The translations under genes were made by a program, and so were the position numbers. The notes beneath the pieces are model-generated. The model was given only the letters and a program-made list of their open reading frames with translations. It was not told the DNA's origin and ran no database searches. DNA of 22,649 nt, taken from DASUBV01 sp035763085. GTDB taxonomy: Bacteria; Actinomycetota; Actinomycetes; Streptosporangiales; Streptosporangiaceae. Positions 1 to 7,422 of this stretch are shown one piece after another; within the stretch, counting starts at the first letter, position 1, and each line of letters begins with the position of its first letter. The DNA lies in assembly GCA_035763085.1 (NCBI GenBank), contig DASUBV010000061.1, positions 1 to 22,649 of the forward strand, in the 5' to 3' direction.

Positions 1-434
1 GACCCGGCGTCGGTATCGCGGAAGTCATGCAGGCCGAAGTCGTTGCCGATGGTGTAGCCCGCCACGTACTGGCCGGCGTCCTCGGGCCGGACGTTGCGGC
101 AGGTGGCGCCGATGACGATGGCGATCTCGCCCTCGTAGTTCAGCCACTGGCAGCCCGCCGGGCGCACGATCGCGCCGCGGTGGCTGTTCAGCGCTGAGAC
201 CGGCTTGTGGAAGTAGGTCGGCGTGGCCGGCGGCCTCGAGCCGAACTCGGTGATCCGGCTGCGGTAATTGAGGTGGACGCAGAGGATCTTCGTGGGCTGG
301 CAGGGCGGCAGGTGCACGGCGTCGTCCGCGCCGACCTCGCGGCCATCCCCGGCGAGCAGCGTGCCGCCCCCCGTGACGGCGACTTCGGTGACAGCGCCGT
401 CGAGCAGAATGCGGCGGGTCTGGACGGCTGGCAT
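1..434 (-). CDS. Fumarylacetoacetate hydrolase family protein, C-terminus beyond the window
   Basis: Reading leftward from ATG at 434 gives 144 residues, open to the window edge. The N-terminal part (about 1-45) is a small domain. The FAH catalytic fold then begins: CVHLNYRSRITEFG (52-65), the FHKP stretch (75-78), and NYEGEIAIVIG (99-109), where E101 and E103 match the E-x-E metal ligands and D132 in NDFGLHDFRD is the likely third ligand. Family members cleave or isomerise C-C bonds of diketo acids in aromatic or sugar-acid breakdown; the exact substrate cannot be read here. The start is supported by a GAGGAG-type ribosome site just upstream. It is divergent from an acetoacetate-decarboxylase-like gene with only about 60 bases between the two starts, suggesting joint control of a small catabolic unit. 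The family call is firm, the substrate unknown. Confidence 0.88.
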   Translation of the reverse strand, partial: MPAVQTRRILLDGAVTEVAVTGGGTLLAGDGREVGADDAVHLPPCQPTKILCVHLNYRSRITEFGSRPPATPTYFHKPVSALNSHRGAIVRPAGCQWLNYEGEIAIVIGATCRNVRPEDAGQYVAGYTIGNDFGLHDFRDTDAG

Positions 435-496
435 GGCGTGCTCCTCTGCTCCCGTGAACATCCAGTTTGTTTGGTACCGAATGTTATGGTGGCCAG
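435..496. promoter_or_regulatory. Divergent promoter region with GGTACC-centred palindrome
   Basis: This short spacer must carry both promoters. TTGGTACCGAA (471-481) is a near-palindrome around GGTACC and is a plausible repressor operator, possibly of a GntR- or TetR-type regulator. TATGGT (485-490) fits a TANNNT -10 box only a few bases before the GTG at 497, as in a leaderless transcript. On the opposite strand TAACAT (complement of 481-486) fits a -10 box for the leftward gene. No good -35 box was seen on either side. Inferred from pattern only. Confidence 0.4.
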
Positions 497-1300
497 GTGG
501 CGCAGCTCAATGGCTTCCTCTTCCCGCGGACGGCGACCGGTGCCTCCTCGCTGCTCCCGGCCCCACCCTGGCACTACTCAGGTGACCTGCTCACCATCGA
601 GTACCGGGCCGACCCGGCGGCCGTGGCCGAGCTGCTGCCCGACCCGCTGGAGCCGCCGCAGGACTCCGAGGACCCCGGCGCGGTGGCCATCGTGTTCGCC
701 GACTGGCAGTCCTGCTCGGACACCTTCGAGGAAGTCCTGGACCCGGTCCGCCTGCAGTACAAGGAGGCATTCGTGGTGGTCCGCTGCCGGTACGCCGGCC
801 GGCTGTGGTCGCGGTGTGTCTACATCTGGGTGGACAAGGACTTCGCCATGGCCCGCGGCCACCTGCAGGGCTACCCGAAGAAGCTCGGCTCGGTCTACCT
901 CACCCGCCCAGTAACCGTCGGCCGGGCGGGGCCGCGGCTGCAGCCCGGCGGCCGGTTCGGGGCCACGGTGGCGGCCGCGGACCGCCGGCTGATCAGCGCC
1001 CGGTTCACCATCACCGGACCGTCGGAGGGCGCCGGGTTTGTCAACGCGCTGCCGATGCTGCACCACCGGTACCTGCCCCGGATCGAGGCCGACGGACGCG
1101 ACTCGGTGGCGGAGATCGTGACGATGCGCGGCACCGACGTCGAGCTGGGCCCGGCGTTCACCGGAACGGCCGAGCTGGAACTGCTCGACTCGCCGGTCGA
1201 GGAGCTGACCCGGCTGGCGCCCCGGCAGATGATCGGCGGTTACTACCGCAGCGTCGGCACGACGTTCGCCGGCGGCGAGACCCTGCAGTCCCTGGCCTGA
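497..1300 (+). CDS. Acetoacetate decarboxylase family protein
   Basis: From GTG 497 this encodes 267 residues, close to the usual 245-270 of the family. The sequence HLQGYPKKLGSV contains the adjacent lysine pair (K128-K129 from this start) that corresponds to the Schiff-base lysine and its pKa-lowering neighbour in acetoacetate decarboxylase, so a decarboxylase or related beta-keto acid enzyme is likely. Other family-like stretches are WHYSGD near the N-terminus, WSRCVYIWVDKDFAMARG before the lysines, and GGYYRSVGTTF near the C-terminus. An in-frame TTG at 467 would add ten residues, but 497 fits a leaderless start downstream of TATGGT at 485-490. It is divergent from the FAH-family gene, which also suggests keto-acid catabolism. 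Many family members act on substrates other than acetoacetate, so the substrate is not assigned. Confidence 0.85.
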   Translation: MAQLNGFLFPRTATGASSLLPAPPWHYSGDLLTIEYRADPAAVAELLPDPLEPPQDSEDPGAVAIVFADWQSCSDTFEEVLDPVRLQYKEAFVVVRCRYAGRLWSRCVYIWVDKDFAMARGHLQGYPKKLGSVYLTRPVTVGRAGPRLQPGGRFGATVAAADRRLISARFTITGPSEGAGFVNALPMLHHRYLPRIEADGRDSVAEIVTMRGTDVELGPAFTGTAELELLDSPVEELTRLAPRQMIGGYYRSVGTTFAGGETLQSLA

Positions 1301-1368
1301 GCTGGGGAAACCCGCCGCTTGCGGTGCTCTGGTCGTCACGGGCCCCGTCCCGTCGGCCACCACAGGAA

Positions 1369-1395
1369 TGTCACAGGCAGGTCGTAACGTAGACG
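1369..1395 (+). promoter_or_regulatory. Candidate promoter upstream of the DinB-family gene
   Basis: TAACGT at 1385-1390 fits a TANNNT -10 box. TGTCACA at 1369-1375 resembles the -35 element reported for ECF41-type sigma factors, but the matching CGTC element is not at the expected 16-base spacing (GACG is there instead). The two elements cannot belong to the same standard promoter. Weak evidence. Confidence 0.22.
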
Positions 1396-1439
1396 CACGA
1401 GCAGCGGCCAGCCCTGCAGATGCGACCGGGGGAGTCAAC

Positions 1440-1460
1440 ATGATGGGTGGCAGGCGATGA
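1440..1460 (+). CDS. Possible six-codon leader ORF coupled to the DinB-family gene
   Basis: ATG at 1440 follows a strong GGGGGAG ribosome site (1428-1434) at ideal spacing and encodes only MMGGRR. Its TGA stop (1458-1460) overlaps the ATG of the next gene (1457) in an ATGA arrangement. The strong ribosome site is 22 bases from the 1457 start, too far to serve it directly, so the short ORF may deliver ribosomes to it. It could instead be chance, with the weak GGTGG at 1446-1450 serving the main gene. Confidence 0.35.
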   Translation: MMGGRR

Positions 1461-1987
1461 CGGCAGGCGAGACGACGACGTTGACCGGCGAGCGCGCTGA
1501 CCTGGTGGCCAGCCTGGACAAGCACCGCTATTTCCTGCGGCACACTGTGCGCGGGCTGAGTGACGAGCAGGTCTCGCAGCGCACCACGGCCAGCGAGCTG
1601 ACGCTGGCCGGGGTGATCAAGCACGTGGCCGCCACCGAGCAGCAGTGGGTTCGGTTTATCACCGAAGGTCCGTCGGTGATGGCCGTCGACTACACCGATG
1701 AGGCGGCCATCACCGCGTTTGCGAACACCTTCAGGATGCTGCCGGGGGAGACGCTGGCCGGGATCCTGGCCGAGTACGGCGAAGTGGCCAGCCGGACCGA
1801 TGAGCTGGTCGCGACGCTGCCCGACCTGGACGCCTCCCAGCCGCTGCCCGACGCGCCGTGGTTCGAGAAGGGCGCCCGGTGGTCGGCACGGCGGGTCTTC
1901 CTGCACATCATCGCCGAGACGTCGCAGCACGCCGGGCACGCCGACATCATCCGCGAGTCGCTGGACGGCGCCAAGTCCATGGGCTAG
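1457..1987 (+). CDS. DinB family (DUF664-like) protein
   Basis: This 176-residue protein has the length and helical pattern of the DinB/YfiT four-helix-bundle superfamily, closest to the actinobacterial DUF664 group. The expected metal-binding histidines are present: H56 in the first helix pair (IKHVA), and H158 and H161 in QHAGHADII near the C-terminus; H150 (LHIIAE) lies one to two turns earlier. Characterised relatives include mycothiol-dependent maleylpyruvate isomerase and bacillithiol S-transferases, so a thiol-dependent transferase or isomerase in the cytoplasm is reasonable, but no reaction can be assigned. It stands alone between a candidate promoter and a terminator-like hairpin (2001-2039). 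The start at 1457 may depend on coupling to the six-codon ORF upstream. Confidence 0.88.
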   Translation: MTAGETTTLTGERADLVASLDKHRYFLRHTVRGLSDEQVSQRTTASELTLAGVIKHVAATEQQWVRFITEGPSVMAVDYTDEAAITAFANTFRMLPGETLAGILAEYGEVASRTDELVATLPDLDASQPLPDAPWFEKGARWSARRVFLHIIAETSQHAGHADIIRESLDGAKSMG

Positions 1988-2000
1988 CGCCCGGCGGTCC

Positions 2001-2039
2001 CAGCCCCGCCTCCGGCCCGGCCCCGGCCCGGCGGGGCTG
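2001..2039 (+). terminator. Hairpin after the DinB-family gene
   Basis: CAGCCCCGCC (2001-2010) and GGCGGGGCTG (2030-2039) form a perfect 10-bp stem with a 19-base C/G-rich loop, 13 bases after the stop codon. There is no T-run, which is common for actinomycete terminators. Confidence 0.6.
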
Positions 2040-2091
2040 CAGCAGCGGCTGGCGGCCGGCTGACAGTAGCCGACTCGTGGGCTGTCCGCTA

Positions 2092-2155
2092 ACCTCCACC
2101 GAGCCGACGGGCATGGTTATGCCTGGCCAGTCCTCCGTGGCAACTCGGTGGAGGT
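2092..2155. repeat. 12-bp perfect inverted repeat with nested hairpin upstream of the ligase gene
   Basis: ACCTCCACCGAG (2092-2103) is exactly complementary to CTCGGTGGAGGT (2144-2155), with 40 bases between. Inside it, GGCAT-GGTT-ATGCC (about 2110-2123) can form a small hairpin. The element ends 48 bases before the ligase start. It could be a structured leader, a terminator for upstream transcription, or an operator pair. No known riboswitch or tRNA pattern was recognised. Confidence 0.5.
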
Positions 2156-2203
2156 ATGTGGTCACCGCACTAGCGGCTGGCCTGGCCGGGTAGTAGTACT
2201 CGC

Positions 2204-3223
2204 GTGACCGGGACGGGGAATCGTCAGCCACGCGACCTGTCTTCCGGGCTGCGGCCGATGCTCGCGACCGGCGGCCAGCTCCCGGCTGACGACGGCAGCT
2301 GGGCCTACGAGATGAAGTGGGACGGCCTGCGGGCCATCGCCGCCGTCACCGCGGACCAGCTCCGGCTGACGTCGCGGACCGGGCGGGACATCACGCATGC
2401 CTACCCCGAGCTGGCCGGCCTGGCCGGGGCCGTGCGCGAGGCCGGGGCATCGGCGGTGGTGCTGGACGGCGAGATCGTGGCGTTCGGCAGTCAGAGCTGG
2501 CCGAGTTTCGAGGCGCTGCAGCAGCGGATGAACATCGCCACCGCCGCCGAGGCGCGGGTGCTGATGAGCCACGTCCCGGTGACCTACATCGCCTTTGACC
2601 TGCTGTCGCTGAACGGGCACCTGCTGCTGGACCTGCCCTACGCCCAGCGCCGCGAGCTGCTGGACGAGCTCGCGCTGGGTGACCGCAGCTGGCAGACACC
2701 GCCCGCCTTCACCGGCGAGTCCGGTGCCGACATGCTGGCCGCGTCGGTGTCCCAGGGCATGGAAGGCGTGGTGGCCAAGCGGCTGGCCTCGCGGTACGAG
2801 CCGGGCAGGCGGTCAGGCAGCTGGATCAAGGTGAAGAACGTGCGCCGTCAGGAAGCCGTGGTCGGCGGCTGGCAGCCAGGCGAGCGCGGCCGGTCCGGTC
2901 AGATCGGCTCGCTGCTGATCGGGGTCTACGGCGACACCGGCCTGGCCTATGCCGGGCACGTCGGGACGGGCTTCACCCGGCAGACGCTGCAGCTGCTGGC
3001 CGGGCGGCTGGCACCGCTGCGCCGCGACACCTCGCCGTTCGCCACCGAGGTGCCGCCCGAGCACGCCCGGCTGGCGGTGTGGGTCGAGCCCCGGCTGGTG
3101 GTTGAGGTTGCCTTCACGCAGTGGACCAGCGCCGGACGGCTGCGCGCGCCCGCGTACAAGGGCCTGCGGGATGACAAGGATGCGGAGCAGGTGGTCCGGG
3201 AGCCTGAGCCCGGCGAGGGATAA
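2204..3223 (+). CDS. ATP-dependent DNA ligase, stand-alone, LigD ligase-domain type
   Basis: This 339-residue protein carries the nucleotidyltransferase motifs of ATP-dependent ligases in order. Motif I is YEMKWDGLRA, with K38 the AMP-accepting lysine. Motif III is VVLDGEIVAF, followed by YIAFDLLSLNG (IIIa), GMEGVVAKRL (IV) and GSWIKVKN (V). The OB-fold half follows, with GHVGTGFT and a C-terminal WVEPRLVVEV...WT..GRLRAP...GLRDDK block typical of the LigD ligase domain. It seals nicks by adenylating 5'-phosphate ends; in actinobacteria such ligases work in Ku-dependent end joining or back up the NAD-dependent ligase. The polymerase and phosphoesterase domains of full-length LigD are absent and no Ku gene is in view. 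The GTG start at 2204 has no clear ribosome site; TAGTAC (2194-2199) just before it would suit a leaderless promoter. Confidence 0.92.
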   Translation: MTGTGNRQPRDLSSGLRPMLATGGQLPADDGSWAYEMKWDGLRAIAAVTADQLRLTSRTGRDITHAYPELAGLAGAVREAGASAVVLDGEIVAFGSQSWPSFEALQQRMNIATAAEARVLMSHVPVTYIAFDLLSLNGHLLLDLPYAQRRELLDELALGDRSWQTPPAFTGESGADMLAASVSQGMEGVVAKRLASRYEPGRRSGSWIKVKNVRRQEAVVGGWQPGERGRSGQIGSLLIGVYGDTGLAYAGHVGTGFTRQTLQLLAGRLAPLRRDTSPFATEVPPEHARLAVWVEPRLVVEVAFTQWTSAGRLRAPAYKGLRDDKDAEQVVREPEPGEG

Positions 3224-3237
3224 CTACCGGGGGGCAG

Positions 3238-3501
3238 CTAAGCAGCAGGCGGGCTTGTCCGGTCGCGAGGTAGCCACTGGCCCTGGCCGGGCTCGGCCGT
3301 GCACTCGCCGTCGGCCAGGACGACCTGGCCGCACCGGGTGACGAACCGGGGCCAGCCCTGCCCAGCGTCGCGGGCCTGGCGGCACCAGTCCAGCGCCGCC
3401 GCCGAGGACAGGTGCACGACATAGACCGGCGCGCCGGTCCGCCGGGCGATGTCCACCGCCTGGTCAATCACCGCGACCTCGGCGCTCACCGTGGGCTCTC
3501 G
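3238..3501 (-). pseudogene. Dihydropyrimidinase/D-hydantoinase remnant, truncated and internally deleted
   Basis: Reading leftward from about 3501 gives two separate blocks of the hydantoinase family joined in frame. The first (about 3501-3355) reads REPTVSAEVAVIDQAVDIAR followed by GAPVYVVHLSSAAAL, the segment of cyclic amidohydrolases that carries a metal-binding histidine. The second (about 3354-3262) includes FVTRCGQVVLADGE and EPGQGQWLPR, matching the extreme C-terminus of dihydropyrimidinases. The roughly 200 residues that normally separate them, and the first half of the enzyme, are missing. An in-frame ATG at 3609 exists, but it lies inside the divergent ATPase gene and the residues before 3501 have no family resemblance. 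This is therefore read as a dead gene whose 5' part was replaced by the ATPase unit. The parent enzyme would open dihydropyrimidine or hydantoin rings. Confidence 0.7.
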
Positions 3502-3561
3502 GGCAACTATGTAGATTGAATCTATGTAGATTGGAGCTACATAACAGTGGATAGGAGTCAC
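3502..3561 (+). promoter_or_regulatory. AT-rich promoter/operator region of the ATPase gene
   Basis: This stretch is strikingly AT-rich for the window. CTATGTAGATTG occurs twice (3507-3518 and 3522-3533, period 15). AATCTA-TG-TAGATT (3519-3532) is an inverted repeat, and ATGTAG (3524-3529) pairs with CTACAT (3537-3542). TAGATT fits a -10 box. ATAGGAG (3550-3556) is a good ribosome site for ATG 3562. The repeats look like a repressor-binding site; the regulator is unknown. Confidence 0.5.
3507..3533. repeat. Two direct copies of CTATGTAGATTG
   Basis: Identical 12-base copies at 3507-3518 and 3522-3533, separated by three bases, directly observed. They partly overlap an inverted repeat at 3519-3532. 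Confidence 0.9.
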
Positions 3562-5001
3562 ATGACTGCCGGGTTTGTGGGCAGGACCTCGGAACTCGCC
3601 CTGCTGCAAAAGCGCCTCACCGGGATTGCATCGAGTGGGGCTGGCAATGCGCTGGTGATCAGAGGCCGGCGGCAGGTGGGAAAGTCGCGCCTGGCTCAGG
3701 AGTTCTGCGACCGTGCCGACGTGCCGTACCTGTTCTACGCGGCAACCAAGGGAGCATCCCCGGTTGAGGCGATCGCCGAATTCCTGGCTGAGCTGAGCAA
3801 CTCGACCCTGCCACGCGACCCCGGTCTCGTCCCCGCCGAGCGGACGGCAAGCTGGGCTGATGCGTTCCGCGTGCTCGCTGCGGTGCTTCCTGACTCACCG
3901 GCTGTCGTCGTCCTTGATGAACTGCCCTGGCTAGCTGAGCAGGATGACATTTTCGATGGCGCGCTGCAGACGGCGTGGGACCGGCTGCTATCCAGGCGTC
4001 CCGTGCTCCTGCTGTTGCTGGGCAGTGACCTGCACATGATGGCCCGGCTGACGGCCTATGACCGGCCCTTCTTCGGCAGGGCTGACAACCTGCTGCTCGG
4101 CCCGCTGAATCCCGCCGAGGTAGGCGGCGCACTGGACCTCCCCGCTGCGGACGCGATAGATGCCTACCTGCTGTCCGGTGGCCTGCCCGGCATCCTGCGC
4201 GCCTGGCCGCCGGGCGTCCTTGCCCTGGAATTCGCCGAGCGTGAGTGCGCCGACCCGGCGTCTCCGCTGTTCGGTGTGCCCGAGGCCGCGCTGCTGGCCG
4301 AGTTTCCGGTGCCCGACGCCAGCCGCCGGGTGGTCGAGGCAGTGGGCGGCGGGAACCGGACCCATGCCAACATCGCAGCCGAGGCCGGCAGCCGGGCTGG
4401 CGCGGTGCCGTCGGGAACGCTGACCCCAGTCCTGCAACGGCTCGTCGAGGACAAGCGCGTGCTCGCCATTGACGAGCCGCTGTCGGTCCGGGCGACTAAG
4501 CCGGCGCTCTACCGCGTGGCCGACCCCAGCTTGCGGTTCTACCTAGCGGTCGGGAGGGCCGCGCACGAGTTGAGCCGGCGCGGCCGGGCTGCGGCAGCGA
4601 GCACCCTGATCGGTCGCAGATGGACATCCTGGCGGGGCCGCGCGGTGGAGCCCGTCATCAGGGAGGCGCTGTCGCTGGCGGCCGTCGATCTTCCCTGGCC
4701 CGAGGCGACCGCCGTCGGCGGCTGGTGGAACCGCGCCTTCGACCCGGAGATCGACCTGATCGGCGCCGACCGCGTGCCGGTAGCGACCAGGATCTCTTAC
4801 GCCGGCTCCGTCAAGTGGCTCGATCATCCCTTCGGGAGCCGGGACCTGGCCGCCCTCGAGCGCGGCGCAGTGCAGGTACCTGGCTTCGACCCCGGCCAGA
4901 CAGCTCTCGTCGGCGTATCCTCCTCCGGCTTCGCGGACACGGCGGCCGCCAGCCTTGCGCTGAGATGGCTCCCCGAGGACGTCATCAGCGCCTTCGCATA
5001 G
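3562..5001 (+). CDS. Archaeal-type STAND-like ATPase with DUF234-like nuclease-fold C-terminus
   Basis: From ATG 3562 the protein has 479 residues. An in-frame GTG at 3547 would add MDRSH, but the ATAGGAG site favours 3562. It opens with FVGRTSEL, typical of the archaeal ATPase family. Walker A is GRRQVGKS (K41), and Walker B is AVVVLDELPW (D119-E120). A winged-helix-like region lies around 270-310 (HANIAAEAG...LTPVLQRLVEDKRVL). The C-terminal part starts at YRVADPSLRFYL and contains VGGWWNRAFDPEIDLIG, which resembles the DUF234 domain with its PD-(D/E)XK-like fold. D398 is present and K418 is found in GSVKW, but the acidic residue two before the lysine in related ECKW motifs is serine here. 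Function of the family is poorly known; defence, toxin-like or regulatory roles have been proposed. Third codon positions are less G/C-biased than in neighbours, and the gene adjoins a broken hydantoinase gene, so recent acquisition is likely. Confidence 0.85.
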   Translation: MTAGFVGRTSELALLQKRLTGIASSGAGNALVIRGRRQVGKSRLAQEFCDRADVPYLFYAATKGASPVEAIAEFLAELSNSTLPRDPGLVPAERTASWADAFRVLAAVLPDSPAVVVLDELPWLAEQDDIFDGALQTAWDRLLSRRPVLLLLLGSDLHMMARLTAYDRPFFGRADNLLLGPLNPAEVGGALDLPAADAIDAYLLSGGLPGILRAWPPGVLALEFAERECADPASPLFGVPEAALLAEFPVPDASRRVVEAVGGGNRTHANIAAEAGSRAGAVPSGTLTPVLQRLVEDKRVLAIDEPLSVRATKPALYRVADPSLRFYLAVGRAAHELSRRGRAAAASTLIGRRWTSWRGRAVEPVIREALSLAAVDLPWPEATAVGGWWNRAFDPEIDLIGADRVPVATRISYAGSVKWLDHPFGSRDLAALERGAVQVPGFDPGQTALVGVSSSGFADTAAASLALRWLPEDVISAFA

Positions 5002-5063
5002 CCGTCAGCGCAGCCGCGTCGCATCCGGCGCCTGGGTGCTGCTGCCCGCCGTTTGCGGAGGGA

Positions 5064-5090
5064 TTCACGGGGAACCTGCGACGCGTGATC
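5064..5090. promoter_or_regulatory. Imperfect inverted repeat upstream of glgX
   Basis: TCACG (5065-5069) pairs with CGTGA (5084-5088), and flanking GAT/ATC extends the match with one unpaired T. It lies about 70 bases before the glgX start in the only spacer that could hold the operon promoter. No confident -35/-10 pair was found. It may be an operator or coincidence. Confidence 0.25.
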
Positions 5091-5154
5091 TGGACCGGGC
5101 CGGCTGGCCCTACCGTGGAACCGAGAGCACCGCAGGAAAGGCGGGACAGGAACC

Positions 5155-7414
<2,260 letters not shown>

Positions 7415-7422
<8 letters not shown>

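Noticed and set aside
578..1939. 453-codon minus-strand frame across the decarboxylase-like and DinB-family genes
   Set aside because: It runs through two genes with clear family motifs and the terminator between units; composition is typical of a shadow frame.
2092..2155. tRNA or known riboswitch
   Set aside because: No T-loop GTTCGA-like sequence, no cloverleaf spacing, and no riboswitch core motif was recognised.
3238..3609. Intact small hydantoinase-related gene from ATG 3609
   Set aside because: The first 36 residues come from antisense of the ATPase gene and its promoter and have no family similarity; the remainder joins two distant blocks of the enzyme.
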